DNA from: Antarctobacter aquimaris
GTDB taxonomy: Bacteria > Pseudomonadota > Alphaproteobacteria > Rhodobacterales > Rhodobacteraceae
Reading direction: 5' to 3'
DNA: 64,000 bases
Assembly: GCF_900184945.1 (NCBI RefSeq)
Contig: NZ_FXYF01000021.1
Location: forward strand, 1 to 64,000
A program made the translations under genes and the position numbers. Under the pieces are notes generated by a model that saw nothing but the letters and a program-made list of their open reading frames with translations, made no database searches and was not told the origin of the DNA. Shown piece by piece: positions 9,282 through 18,473 of this stretch (position 1 is its first letter; every line of letters starts with the position of its first letter).

Positions 9282-11168
9282 TCAGTGCTCCGGCGGCACG
9301 TCGGCGCCGGGGGCATCGGGCGCAGAGCGGCCATGCTGCGTCTTGTCCCAGTAGAACGGGCTCTTGATCGTCTCCCACAGCGCCTTGTAGATCGCCAGCG
9401 TTCCCAGCGGGAAATAGGCGAACAGGGTCGGCACCCAGGGAAACAGGAATCGGTGCGGGCTGCGCGCCAGCGCGGCAAGGCCGATCACGATGGAGACCGC
9501 CTCGGCGCTGAGGAACACCCCGGTCAGGGTCAGCACCACGGGCCGGGTGAGCCAGGGATCCAGCGGGTGCGGCAGACCGGCGAGGATCAGCCAGAAGGAC
9601 CACAGCACCGGGGCAAAGGCGAACTGGATCAGCGTCGTCAGGAACAGGACCTGGAAGCCGGTGAAGCGCCTTGGCCCCAGGTCGCGCCACAGCCGCACGG
9701 GTCGGCGCGAATGGACCCACCAGGTGATGCCGTAGCCCTTCAGCCAGCGCGAGCGCTGGCGGATCCAGGGCCAGAAGCAGTTGTTGGCCTCTTCGCGGGT
9801 GACCGAGGCGACCAGTTCGGTGCGGTAGCCGCGCCGCGCGAGGCGCACGCCCAGGTCGGCGTCCTCGGTCACGTTGTGCGCGTCCCAGCCGCAGACCTCC
9901 TCCAGCACCGCGCGGCGGAAGAACACCGTCGTGCCGCCCAGAGGCACCACCAGGCCCATGCGCGCGAGACCGGGCAGCAGCACCCGGAACCAGCTGGCGT
10001 ATTCGATGGTGAAACAGCGCGACAGCCAGTTCGCGCGCGGGTTGTAGTAATCCAGGATGCCCTGCACGCAACCGACCTCGGGCGGGGCGCGGTCGAAATG
10101 GCCGACCACGCGATCAAGCTGGTCCGGGGCGGGGGCATCCTCGGCGTCCCAGATGCCGACGATCTGTCCCCGGGTGAACCGGAAGGCGTAGTTCAGCGCG
10201 CGCGGCTTGGTCGTGATGCGCCCGGGCGGGACGGTGACGGTGCGGACCCAGGGCGGCAGCCGCGTGCGGGCCAGCGTTTCGCGGGTCTGCCTGTCCTCGG
10301 CTTCGAGCACCAGCACCACGTCCAGCAGCGTCTTGGGATAGGTCAGCCGTTCCAGCCGCCGCACCAGCGTCTGGGCGATCTCGCCCTCGTGGAAGAGCGG
10401 CACCAGGATCGACACCAGCGGCAGCTGCGCGGGGCGGTGGACGGGGTCGGGATGCGTCCGGCGGGGCAGGGCGGCCAGCGCCGCCAGCTTCAGGCCCTGC
10501 GACACCACCAGCGAGCCCAGCGCCAGCGCCAGCGCGGCGCCGAACAACAGCTGGGGCGCGACCGCCAGCAACCCGAGGAACAGCAGCCCGGCGCAGATCG
10601 CCAGCCACCGCCGCGCGGGCGTCACGGTGTCCATGTCGCGGCAGCTGTCCTCGGCCGGGACCCAGGTTTCCGCCGCCTTGGCCAGCTGTTCCCCGGCGCG
10701 GGCCGAGATGGCCAGGTGGATGTCCGACTCGAGCGCGAGCGCCATGACCACCGGGCCGATGTCGGCGGGCAGCAGGGTCAGCAATTTCGGGAAGTCGTCC
10801 GGCCGCGACGTGGCCAGCAGCAGCGTGTCGCCGACGCGCATCCAGGGCAGGACGCCGTGCGCCAGGCAGAACTCGGCGGGCAGCAGCGCCATCAGCGCCG
10901 GGTCGGGCGGAGAGTCGGCCCGACGCAGGACCAGGGCGCCGAAGTGCTGCGCCTGCGCCTCGAGCACGTCCTCGCGCGAGGCGATGGCCTCGGCCACCAG
11001 CACCTGGGGGACGGGCTGGTCCAGCCGCGCGGCCTCGGCCATGGCGCGCAGCATGGCGCTGGGCGCAACCTGGCCCCCCTCCATCAGGAGATGGCTGATG
11101 GCTTGCCCGCGCCGGGCCCTGGCCTGCGCCAGCTTGGCCTCTGCCAGATGGAGGCGATGCTCCGACAT
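9282..11168 (-). CDS. MshEN-like domain fused to a membrane glycosyltransferase (GT2)
   Basis: In this 628-residue protein, residues ~30-160 resemble the MshEN/GspE N-terminal domain (which binds c-di-GMP in some ATPases). Two transmembrane helices follow (~185-230), then a GT2 catalytic core: LVSILVPLFHE, the DxD-like DAEDAP, the TEDADLG acceptor motif and QRSRW, as in cellulose-synthase-like processive enzymes. C-terminal membrane helices complete it. Membrane-bound polysaccharide synthesis is likely; the sugar is unknown. The same two domains, in another order, occur in NfrB-type proteins. The leader contains a CtrA-like box at 11216-11230. The stop is followed by a dispersed hairpin repeat. 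Confidence 0.88.
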   Translation of the reverse strand: MSEHRLHLAEAKLAQARARRGQAISHLLMEGGQVAPSAMLRAMAEAARLDQPVPQVLVAEAIASREDVLEAQAQHFGALVLRRADSPPDPALMALLPAEFCLAHGVLPWMRVGDTLLLATSRPDDFPKLLTLLPADIGPVVMALALESDIHLAISARAGEQLAKAAETWVPAEDSCRDMDTVTPARRWLAICAGLLFLGLLAVAPQLLFGAALALALGSLVVSQGLKLAALAALPRRTHPDPVHRPAQLPLVSILVPLFHEGEIAQTLVRRLERLTYPKTLLDVVLVLEAEDRQTRETLARTRLPPWVRTVTVPPGRITTKPRALNYAFRFTRGQIVGIWDAEDAPAPDQLDRVVGHFDRAPPEVGCVQGILDYYNPRANWLSRCFTIEYASWFRVLLPGLARMGLVVPLGGTTVFFRRAVLEEVCGWDAHNVTEDADLGVRLARRGYRTELVASVTREEANNCFWPWIRQRSRWLKGYGITWWVHSRRPVRLWRDLGPRRFTGFQVLFLTTLIQFAFAPVLWSFWLILAGLPHPLDPWLTRPVVLTLTGVFLSAEAVSIVIGLAALARSPHRFLFPWVPTLFAYFPLGTLAIYKALWETIKSPFYWDKTQHGRSAPDAPGADVPPEH

Positions 11169-11215
11169 GTCACCGTCCGATAAACTCGGTTACCGAAAGG
11201 TTGACACGTCCAAGG

Positions 11216-11230
11216 TAAACGATGTGTTAA
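11216..11230 (-). promoter_or_regulatory. Candidate CtrA box
   Basis: On the minus strand it reads TTAA-CACATCG-TTTA, matching 7 of 8 defined positions of the CtrA consensus TTAA-N7-TTAA with exact spacing. It lies 48-62 bp upstream of the glycosyltransferase fusion start. CtrA is the alphaproteobacterial response regulator that controls motility and surface genes in Rhodobacterales. Confidence 0.45.
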
Positions 11231-11323
11231 CGGAATGGTTGAAATTTGCCGAAAATCAGCCTGTTGTGGCGTTTCGGCAGGCGCGCCCGGACCCGCGCGG
11301 GGCGAAACCGGGCGGGTGCCCGA

Positions 11324-12475
11324 TCAGGCGGCGTCCATCGAGGCGGCAAACCGCTCGAACAGGTAAAAGCTGTCCTGCGGCCCGGGGCTGGCTTCTGGGT
11401 GGTGCTGGACGCTGAACACCGGGCGGTCGGCCAGGCGCATGCCGCAGTTCGACCCGTCGAACAGCGAGACATGGGTTTCCAGCACGCCCTTGGGCAGGGT
11501 CTGGCTGTCCACCGCAAAGCCATGGTTCATCGAGGTGATCTCGACCTTGCCGGTCTCCAGGTCCTTGACCGGGTGGTTGGCGCCGTGGTGGCCATGGTTC
11601 ATCTTGATCGTCCTGGCGCCGACGGCCAGCGCCAGCATCTGGTGGCCAAGGCAGATGCCGAAGATCGGCAGCGACGTGTCGTTCAGCAGGCGCTGGATCA
11701 TCGGCACGGCATAGGCGCCGGTGGCGGCCGGGTCGCCCGGGCCGTTCGACAGGAAGACGCCGGCCGGCTCATGCGCCATGACCTCGTCAAAGGTGGCGGT
11801 GGCGGGCAGCACGGTCACCTCGCAGCCGGCCGAGGCCAGGCAGCGCAGGATGTTGCGCTTGGCGCCGTAGTCCACGGCGACGACCTTGTGCCGCGCCTCG
11901 GTCTGGCGCTGGTAGCCCTGCGGCCAGGCCCAGCGCATCTCGTCCCAGCGGTAGCTCTGCCGGCAGGTCACGTCGAGCGCGAGGTCGAGCCCTTCGAGCC
12001 CCGGAAAACCGCGTGCCGCCTTGATCAAACCGGCGGTGTCGAAATTGCCTTCCGGGTCATGCGCAAGCGCGACATGCGGCGCGCCAAGCTGGCGGATGGC
12101 GCGCGTCAGGCGGCGAGTGTCGATGCCGCCGATGGCGATGCGCCCGCGCGCGGCCAGCCAGTCCGACAACTGCTGCGTCGCGCGCCAGTTCGACGCCTGC
12201 GTCGGCATCCACTTGACCACCATGCCGGCGGCCACCGGATCGGCGGTTTCATCGTCCTCGGGGTTCACGCCGACGTTGCCGATGTGCGGAAAGGTGAAGG
12301 TGACGATCTGCCCGGCGTAGGACGGATCGGTCATGATCTCCTGGTAGCCGGTCATGGCGGTGTTGAAGCAGAGCTCGGCCGTGGTCTGGCCGGTGGCGCC
12401 GAACCCCGTTCCGTAGAACAGCGTACCGTCGGCGAGGGCAAGGCAGGCGGTCGGGCGAGGCTGGGCAGCGGACAT
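11324..12475 (-). CDS. carA: Carbamoyl-phosphate synthase small subunit
   Basis: CarA is the glutaminase subunit that passes ammonia to CarB for carbamoyl phosphate, which feeds arginine and pyrimidine synthesis. The 383-residue protein has the N-terminal CPSase_sm_chain domain (LADGTLFYG...GYQEIMTDPSYAGQIVTFT) and a C-terminal class I amidotransferase with the nucleophile Cys in PIFGICLGHQ (about residue 275) and His/Glu in the HHPEASPGP region. ATG 12475 was preferred because GGAG lies 8 nt before it; an in-frame ATG 24 nt upstream exists. carB is not in the window. It diverges from the yqeY-like gene. Confidence 0.96.
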   Translation of the reverse strand: MSAAQPRPTACLALADGTLFYGTGFGATGQTTAELCFNTAMTGYQEIMTDPSYAGQIVTFTFPHIGNVGVNPEDDETADPVAAGMVVKWMPTQASNWRATQQLSDWLAARGRIAIGGIDTRRLTRAIRQLGAPHVALAHDPEGNFDTAGLIKAARGFPGLEGLDLALDVTCRQSYRWDEMRWAWPQGYQRQTEARHKVVAVDYGAKRNILRCLASAGCEVTVLPATATFDEVMAHEPAGVFLSNGPGDPAATGAYAVPMIQRLLNDTSLPIFGICLGHQMLALAVGARTIKMNHGHHGANHPVKDLETGKVEITSMNHGFAVDSQTLPKGVLETHVSLFDGSNCGMRLADRPVFSVQHHPEASPGPQDSFYLFERFAASMDAA

Positions 12476-12659
12476 GGGCGGGACTCCGGAGGCTGGCAAA
12501 TTGGCCGGACCCTACGGCCCGCGCGGGTTGGGGTCAAGTGCTTGAGAAAAAACAAAAACGCATGTTTTTCAGGGGGTTGAGCGAAAATTGCTGCGCTTGC
12601 ACGGGGGCGCGACCTGCGCTAGTGTCGCGCCTTCATGGACAGGCTTTGGGGATAAGCTC

Positions 12660-13121
12660 ATGGAATTGCGCGAAAAGGTGAACGCGGCGGTCAAGCAGGC
12701 CATGCGCGACAAGGCGCAGGCGCGCCTGTCGACGCTGCGCCTGATCAACGCCGCCATCAAGGACCGCGACATCGCCGTCCGTTCCGAGGGCAACGACACA
12801 GGGGTCGACGACACCGAGGTGCTGGGCATCCTGGGCAAGATGGTCAAGCAGCGCCGCGAGAGCGCCCGCAGCTACGAGGAGGGCGGGCGGCTGGACCTGG
12901 CCGAACGCGAACTGGCGGAAATCGAGGTCATCGAGGAGTTCCTGCCGCGCGCGCTGACCGAGACGGAAGTGGCCAGCGCGATCGAGGCCGCCATGGCGGA
13001 GGTCGGCGCCGAGTCGATCCGCGACATGGGCCGGGTGATGGGCGTGCTGAAGGCGCGCTACACCGGGCAGATGGATTTCGGCGCCGTGGGTCCGAAGGTC
13101 AAGGAGCGCCTGTCGGCCTGA
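12660..13121 (+). CDS. GatB/YqeY domain protein
   Basis: This 153-residue helical protein is of the YqeY family (ELREKVNAAVKQAMRDKAQARLSTLRLINAAIKDRDI... and C-terminal MGRVMGVLKARYTGQMDF). The family shares the tail domain of GatB, the tRNA-dependent amidotransferase subunit, and its role is not settled. ATG 12660 gives the family-typical length; upstream residues of the longer frame do not match. Its place beside carA is common in alphaproteobacteria (recalled, not checked). Confidence 0.9.
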   Translation: MELREKVNAAVKQAMRDKAQARLSTLRLINAAIKDRDIAVRSEGNDTGVDDTEVLGILGKMVKQRRESARSYEEGGRLDLAERELAEIEVIEEFLPRALTETEVASAIEAAMAEVGAESIRDMGRVMGVLKARYTGQMDFGAVGPKVKERLSA

Positions 13122-13144
13122 TCTGGCGCGGATGAGCGGCCGGG

Positions 13145-13214
13145 CGGGGGGCTCTGCCCCCTCTGCGCGCGGTGCGCGCAATCACCCCCGAGATATTTTT
13201 GGCCAGAAGAAACC
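13145..13214 (+). repeat. Dispersed intergenic hairpin repeat, copy 5
   Basis: A GGGGGC-TCT-GCCCCC hairpin is followed by TGCGCGCGGTGCGCGCA (second small hairpin), then CACCCCCGAGATATTTTT and GGCCAGAAGAAACC. It begins 24 bp after the YqeY-like stop. No facing inverted copy was seen at the end of the next, convergent gene. Confidence 0.75.
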
Positions 13215-13227
13215 CTGGGCGTGCGCC

Positions 13228-14172
13228 TCAGGCCAAGGTCTCGAGGTCCGTGGCCTCGGTGCCGGAAGGCGCCGGGAAGCCCGCAGCAATGGCGGCCAGC
13301 GCGTCGGGATCGTCGATCCGGAAACGCTGCACGAAGCGGGTCTTGAAGCCGACCCGGCCGCGCCGCGCGCCGAAGTTTTCGCCATGGTTCAGCACGTAGA
13401 GCACCGCTGGTTCCGACAGCGGGGCAAGGCCGCGCCCGGCCAGCGCGGCGAGATAGGGGAACATCCGGTGTTCGTGCTGCGTCATCGCCTGAAGGAAGGC
13501 GGTGCTTTGCGGCAGGTCCGGGTCATGCGCCACCGCCGCGCAGGAGCCGCAGAGCTTCCAGAACGGCTTGCGCAGGGGCTGGCGCGGTGTGGGCCCATCG
13601 GCCAGCGCGATGTCGCCCGTGGCGTCGTCCATCACGTAGCCCGACTGCACGAGGTAGCCGCCCGGAGCCTGGCGGCGCAGCATCTCGCGCACCGTGCCCT
13701 GGCGCAGCAGGTCGTCGGCATCAAAGCTCATGACGTAGCAGGGCGGCAGGTCCATCGCGTCGAGATGGGCGGTCAGCGCCGCCAGCTTCAGCCATTTGTC
13801 GTTGCCGGGTTCGGGCGCGCGAAAGGGCAGGAAGGTGATGCGCGGATCGTCCGGCAGCGGCGGGCGCTGCTGGCAGCAGATCACCGCGCGCCAGTGCGGA
13901 TCGTTCTGCGCGCGAAAGCAGTCCAATGTCGCCGAGAGCCGCGCCGCCACCGCATCCCAGTCCCCCACGTTGTCGGGGCCGACCAGCGGGATCAGGAACA
14001 CCACCTGCTTGCGCAGTGGCGGCACCCGGGTGGACAGCGTGTCGCGCAGGCGCAGCGCGGCGGCCTCGCTGGGGGCGGGGGTCAGCCGGTCGATCCAGGC
14101 CTCGCGGCCCAGTGCCGCGGACAGGCGCATTGCGGCGCGGTGCCATTTCGGCGTGGCGGGGGCCTGGGCCAT
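13228..14172 (-). CDS. Putative glycosyltransferase
   Basis: This 314-residue soluble protein has a GT-A-like N-terminal half. VVFLIPLVG begins a beta strand, CCQQRPPLPDD resembles the nucleotide-binding region, and MSFDADDLL near residue 145 looks like the DxD metal motif. The rest is unfamiliar. No membrane helices or signal peptide are seen. It starts 9 bp downstream of the DUF2244 gene and is probably co-transcribed with it. Donor and acceptor are unknown. Confidence 0.65.
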   Translation of the reverse strand: MAQAPATPKWHRAAMRLSAALGREAWIDRLTPAPSEAAALRLRDTLSTRVPPLRKQVVFLIPLVGPDNVGDWDAVAARLSATLDCFRAQNDPHWRAVICCQQRPPLPDDPRITFLPFRAPEPGNDKWLKLAALTAHLDAMDLPPCYVMSFDADDLLRQGTVREMLRRQAPGGYLVQSGYVMDDATGDIALADGPTPRQPLRKPFWKLCGSCAAVAHDPDLPQSTAFLQAMTQHEHRMFPYLAALAGRGLAPLSEPAVLYVLNHGENFGARRGRVGFKTRFVQRFRIDDPDALAAIAAGFPAPSGTEATDLETLA

Positions 14173-14181
14173 CAGCGGCGC

Positions 14182-14688
14182 TCAGGGCCGCGCGACGCGG
14201 CGGACCGCGTCGCTGAGGTCTGAATACAGCGCCTTGCGCTCGTCCTCGCTGAGAAAGGCGCCGATTTCCACCTCGCGGCCGTTGCCCTTGAGGGTGATGT
14301 AGTAGGGCACCGGGCCGCCGCGCTCGTGGCACGCCACCTTGACCCAGTAGGTGTTGCTTTCCCAGTCCTGCGTTTCGCCGCGCGGGTTGGTGCGGATCAG
14401 GCGCGTGTTTTCGGGGGTGAGGGTCAGCACCTCGAGGATGCGCCGGTCACGCTGGTTGCGTCGGATCGCGTAATACAGCGCCGCCGTCGCCATCAGCATG
14501 AAGGGCAGCAGACCCCAGAGCACCGCCGTCCCGATCACGCTGTACAGCGGGATCGAGGCGAACAGGAAGAACCCCATCACCATCGCGGCAAAGCCTTCGG
14601 CCGACAGCGAGTTGTGCGGCCAGAGCTGCAATTCCTGCGCGCCGTCGAGGGAAGGGGGTGTCCACTGGTAAGGCATAGGTCCGTTCAT
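14182..14688 (-). CDS. DUF2244 integral membrane protein
   Basis: This 168-residue protein has two membrane helices (about 34-52 and 56-76) and a C-terminal cytosolic domain with the DUF2244 signature PYYITLKGNGREVEIGAFLS followed by DERKALYSDL. The family is found in alphaproteobacteria and has no known function. The start could also be the Met four residues on. The TTGA-N6-TCAA palindrome at 14785-14798 lies about 100 bp upstream. Confidence 0.85.
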   Translation of the reverse strand: MNGPMPYQWTPPSLDGAQELQLWPHNSLSAEGFAAMVMGFFLFASIPLYSVIGTAVLWGLLPFMLMATAALYYAIRRNQRDRRILEVLTLTPENTRLIRTNPRGETQDWESNTYWVKVACHERGGPVPYYITLKGNGREVEIGAFLSEDERKALYSDLSDAVRRVARP

Positions 14689-15572
14689 TCCGTCATCTGC
14701 CGGGCCCCCTGAGCCCGGCGCTGCCTGTGGGGATATACCTCAGAATGTTTCGGGGTCAAAGCCGCAGGCGGGTCGGCGGGGAACTTGAGGCAGGTCAAGG
14801 CCCTGTGCGACCTGCCGGACAGGCTGGCGCGGGCCGGGCAGAGGCAAGGAGGCCGCGCACGGGGCGCGGAACGTCCGGCATGGGGGACTCCCTACAGGGA
14901 TGCCCGCGCCGGAGGTCACGACCCTGCGGATCGACAGGTCCGCTGGGACGCCCTCAATGCCGCGCAGCGGGACTATGGCGGCAAGCGTGCCCATTGTTGC
15001 AGGCGCGGGACCAGCCGCTGAAATTCCTGCTGGAGGGTCTTGCCCGGGCGCGGTTTCAATAGCCGCGCTGGCCCTTGACGCGGACCGGACCGCGCTCGCG
15101 CAACCCGCGCTCGATCCGCTGCCGTCGGCCGCGCCGTCCGCCGACGTATCTCGATCCGAGGCAGCACCAAGCGGGACAACGCGTTCGAGGGTGCCTGGGG
15201 CAATGCCGGCCTCGGCTACCCGCTGGCGGTCGCGCGCCCGGAGGCGTCGGCCGGACAGCGGCTTTGGCGACAGCGGGCCGGGCGGGCCGAACCGTTTGGA
15301 ACTCCGTGTCTGCGTGAGTGCGGGGGACCGCTTTCTTTCTGTGCCCGAGTGACGCCGGGGCATACCCGCGCCGCAAGGGACGGAGAGCGGCCCGGTCAAG
15401 TCGACTGGGCCGACACCGGGCCTGTCGAGCGGGGCAACTACAATTCTCTGGGGGGGTTGTGAGCATGGCCGTTGTCAGGCCGACGCCTCCGGGCGGGTGC
15501 CGACTTGCGACAGGTCAAGGCGCACCGGGCGGACCCCGCTAGGCTTTCATCGCATTGAGGGAGGCACCGCAC
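14689..15572. other. Gene-poor stretch of about 880 bp
   Basis: Several frames of 70-220 codons cross this region on both strands, but all are Arg/Ala/Pro-rich, lack ribosome sites and resemble nothing. The segment around 14950-15000 on the plus strand (DALNAAQRDYGGKRAHC) faintly recalls the end of LprI-type proteins, so the region may contain a decayed gene (weak inference). It also holds two TTGA-N6-TCAA-like palindromes. Confidence 0.4.
14785..14798. promoter_or_regulatory. FNR/CRP-type palindrome upstream of the DUF2244 gene
   Basis: TTGAGGCAGGTCAA is a TTGA-N6-TCAA palindrome, two bases away from the FnrL consensus TTGAT-N4-ATCAA. It lies 97 bp upstream of the DUF2244 start. A weaker version, TTGCGACAGGTCAA, is at 15505-15518. 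Confidence 0.3.
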
Positions 15573-16601
15573 ATGCTTGGAGTGATGACCGATCTGCGCG
15601 CGCCGCTGTTGGCCGCCATCCTGCCGCTGGCCCTGGCGGGGGCGCAGGCGCAGGCCGACATGTGGCAGGACCGCGACGCGCTGCGGCAGGCCCTGGCTGG
15701 CTATCGCGACGCCGGGTTGATGACCCCGATGGATGCCGACCTTGACCGCTACAGCGACGCGGCCCTGGTGCAGGCCTTGGCGATCACCCGCGGGGCGCCG
15801 GGCGGCACCTGCGAACGCGCTGTGCAGGCGGCGCTTTACCTTGACGCGCAGCGCGCGCCCGACGCAGCGGAGGTCGTTACGCGGCGCGGCTATGACAGCG
15901 GGCTTCTGGCCGATCTCGGCGCGGTCTGGCAGCACCCCGAGGGCGGCGATGTCTTCGACCCGCTGGCCTGGGGCTGGAGCCCGGCCCTGTGGACTACCGT
16001 CGCTGGCCTCGACGAGGTGCTGCCCTCCCGCGAGGCCTTTGTCGCCGGGGCGGTGCGCAAGGTGACGGAGAACCGCGACGCCTGGGTGCAGGAGGTCGTG
16101 TCGCTGGGCCTGGAAAGCGGCTGGGACGGCGCGGAGCTGGTTCACGCCGAGGCGCGGCTGGACTACGCCGCGCTGCGCGCGCTGGAGTGGGTCAGGTCGA
16201 CCGAGAGCTGGACCCGGACCCGGATCGAGGCGGCCGACGACGGCTTTCGCCGGGGGTTGGAACAGGCGGAGGGCCGTTGGCAGCAGGCGCAGCGCGATCT
16301 GCGTCAGGAAGTGGGCGATTGGCGCTACGATGATCCGCAGGACGCGGCGGTGGTCTTTCGCAAGGCCGAGATCGACAACCTGTACCGCGCCGACCGGGCC
16401 AGCGCCCATGCCGCGCGCGCGGCGCGGATCACCGAGGCGTTGCAGGTGCGCACCGAGAACCTGGCCATGGCGCTGGAGGACCTGGCTCGGGCGCGGGTGC
16501 AGAAGGCGGCTGTGCTGCACTACCTCGGGCCGATCCTCGCCGGGGCCTGCGAGACGCTGGCGCCTCCCGCTGCCCCGGGTGGGGCTGCGCCGCGCCCCTG
16601 A
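15573..16601 (+). CDS. Exported protein of unknown function
   Basis: This is a 342-residue precursor with a probable signal peptide (hydrophobic stretch LLAAILPLALAGAQAQA, cleavage before DMWQDRD). The mature protein is helical and Trp/Arg/Glu-rich, with a long probable coiled coil in its last third (FRRGLEQAEGRWQQAQRDL region to the end). It matches no family I know. ATG 15573 was chosen because GGGAGG lies 8 nt upstream. It is probably periplasmic. It converges on coxA. Confidence 0.7.
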   Translation: MLGVMTDLRAPLLAAILPLALAGAQAQADMWQDRDALRQALAGYRDAGLMTPMDADLDRYSDAALVQALAITRGAPGGTCERAVQAALYLDAQRAPDAAEVVTRRGYDSGLLADLGAVWQHPEGGDVFDPLAWGWSPALWTTVAGLDEVLPSREAFVAGAVRKVTENRDAWVQEVVSLGLESGWDGAELVHAEARLDYAALRALEWVRSTESWTRTRIEAADDGFRRGLEQAEGRWQQAQRDLRQEVGDWRYDDPQDAAVVFRKAEIDNLYRADRASAHAARAARITEALQVRTENLAMALEDLARARVQKAAVLHYLGPILAGACETLAPPAAPGGAAPRP

Positions 16602-16749
16602 GGCGGGCGTTGGGCCATCGCGCGGAACCTTGGTGGCCGGGGCCGTCTTGCGGGTCAAAGCTCTGGCGACCGGGGAGACGTCTGTCTGCGACCGCCCTGC
16701 GCACTGACCTGCCATGCCGGTCGTTCGCCAGGAGACAGCCGCCAAGAAA

Positions 16750-16776
16750 AAAGGCCCCGCGGATCGCGGGGCCTTT
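16750..16776 (-). terminator. Intrinsic terminator of coxA
   Basis: AAAGGCCCCGCG pairs with CGCGGGGCCTTT around AT. On the minus strand it is followed by TTTTTCTTGG. It lies 24 bp past the coxA stop. Confidence 0.85.
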
Positions 16777-16799
16777 CGTCTGTCTGGTGAGCGTTGCGT

Positions 16800-18473
16800 C
16801 TAGTGCGCGTGGCCCTTGTCCCAGTCTTCCCGCTTCGGCAGTTGCTCGAAGGTGTGCTCCGGCGGCGGCGAGGGCAGCGTCCACTCCAGCGTGTCGGCGT
16901 ACTCGTTCCACGGGTTGTTCTCGGTCGCGCGAGCACCACGGGTCAGGGCGTGGAACACGATATAGAAGAAGAACAGGAACGAGGCGAACGACAGGAATGC
17001 ACCCCAGGACGACACATAGTTCCACAGCGCGAAGGCGTCCGGGTAGTCGATGTAGCGGCGGGGCATGCCCTGACGGCCCAGGAAGTGCTGGGGGAAGAAG
17101 GTCAGGTTGGCACCGATGAACATCGCCCAGAAGTGGATCTTGCCCATGGTCTCGTTGTACATGCGGCCGGTCATCTTGGGGAAGTAGAAGTAGAGCCCCG
17201 CGAAGATGCAGAACACCGCGCCCAGGCTCATCACGTAGTGGAAGTGCGCCACGACGTAGTAGGTGTCGTGATAGGCGCGGTCCACGCCGGCCTGGCTCAG
17301 CACGATGCCGGTCACCCCGCCCACGGTGAACAGGAACAGGAAGCCGAAGGCCCAGAGCATCGGCGTCTTGAACTCGATCGAGCCGCCCCACATGGTGGCG
17401 ATCCACGAGAAGATCTTGACCCCGGTGGGCACCGCGATGACCATCGTCGCCAGCATGAAGTAGCTCTGCTGGGTCAGCGACATGCCCACGGTGTACATGT
17501 GGTGCGCCCACACGACAAAGCCCAGCGCGCCGATCGCGATGATCGCCCAGACCATCGGCAGATAGCCGAACACGGGCTTGCGCGCGAAGGTGGCGATCAC
17601 GTGGCTGATGATGCCAAAGCCGGGCAGGATGATGATGTACACTTCGGGGTGGCCGAAGAACCACAGGATGTGCTGGTACAGGATCGGGTCACCGCCGCCG
17701 GCCGGGTCGAAGAAGGTCGTCCCGAAGTTGCGGTCCGTCAGCAGCATGGTGATGGCGCCGGCCAGGACGGGCAGCGACAGCAGGATCAGCCAGGAGGTGA
17801 CAAAGATCGACCACGAGAACAGCGGCACCTTGAACAGGGTCATGCCGGGGGCGCGCATGTTCAGGAAGGTGGTGATCATGTTGATCGCGCCCAGGATCGA
17901 TGAGGCGCCCGAGACGTGCACCGCAAAGATCGCGAGATCCATCGACATGCCGCCTTCGTTGACCGAGAGCGGCGGGTAGAGCACCCAGCCCACGCCCGAA
18001 CCCAGCTGGTTGTTGCCGCCCGGGGCAAAGACCGAGCAGACCGCCAGCGTGGTGCCGGCGACGTACAGCCAGAACGACAGGTTGTTCATGCGCGGGAACG
18101 CCATGTCCGGCGCGCCGATCTGCAACGGCATGAAATAGTTGCCGAATCCGCCGAACAGCGCAGGGATCACGACAAAGAACATCATCAGGATGCCGTGGCC
18201 CGTGATCAGCACGTTCCAAAGGTGGCCGTTGGGCGTGCAGTTCTCGACCGCGGTCGGCAGAAGGCGCATGCCCTCCATGCACATGTACTGAACGCCGGGC
18301 TCCATGAGCTCCATGCGCATGTAGACGGTGAAGGCCACCGAGACGAAGCCGACCGCTGCCGAGACGATCAGGTACAGAATCCCGATGTCCTTGTGGTTCG
18401 TCGACATGAACCAGCGGGTAAAGAACCCCCGGTTGTCTTCGTGCTCGTGGCCGTGAATGGCGGCGTCTGCCAT
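16800..18473 (-). CDS. ctaD: Cytochrome c oxidase subunit I, aa3 type
   Basis: This is the catalytic subunit of the haem-copper oxidase that reduces O2 and pumps protons at the inner membrane. The 557-residue protein has twelve hydrophobic segments, and near residues 273-280 the WFFGHPEVY motif (CuB His ligand and the cross-linked Tyr). HHMYTVG near residue 323 carries two more CuB ligands, and [11 protein letters not shown] carries the haem ligands. ATG 18473 follows AGGAGG; the longer frame upstream is not coxA-like. Subunits II and III are not adjacent, as is usual in Rhodobacterales. An FnrL-like box lies 110 bp upstream. Confidence 0.97.
   Translation of the reverse strand: MADAAIHGHEHEDNRGFFTRWFMSTNHKDIGILYLIVSAAVGFVSVAFTVYMRMELMEPGVQYMCMEGMRLLPTAVENCTPNGHLWNVLITGHGILMMFFVVIPALFGGFGNYFMPLQIGAPDMAFPRMNNLSFWLYVAGTTLAVCSVFAPGGNNQLGSGVGWVLYPPLSVNEGGMSMDLAIFAVHVSGASSILGAINMITTFLNMRAPGMTLFKVPLFSWSIFVTSWLILLSLPVLAGAITMLLTDRNFGTTFFDPAGGGDPILYQHILWFFGHPEVYIIILPGFGIISHVIATFARKPVFGYLPMVWAIIAIGALGFVVWAHHMYTVGMSLTQQSYFMLATMVIAVPTGVKIFSWIATMWGGSIEFKTPMLWAFGFLFLFTVGGVTGIVLSQAGVDRAYHDTYYVVAHFHYVMSLGAVFCIFAGLYFYFPKMTGRMYNETMGKIHFWAMFIGANLTFFPQHFLGRQGMPRRYIDYPDAFALWNYVSSWGAFLSFASFLFFFYIVFHALTRGARATENNPWNEYADTLEWTLPSPPPEHTFEQLPKREDWDKGHAH

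Noticed and set aside
8406-11183. Very long plus-strand frame of 925 codons opposite the glycosyltransferase gene
   Set aside because: It is rich in His/Arg/Gln/Gly, has no domain and is antisense to two clear genes. High G+C produces such frames.
14740-15399. Minus-strand 219-codon frame in the gene-poor stretch
   Set aside because: Arg/Ala/Pro-rich, no ribosome site, no family resemblance; kept only as part of the intergenic note.
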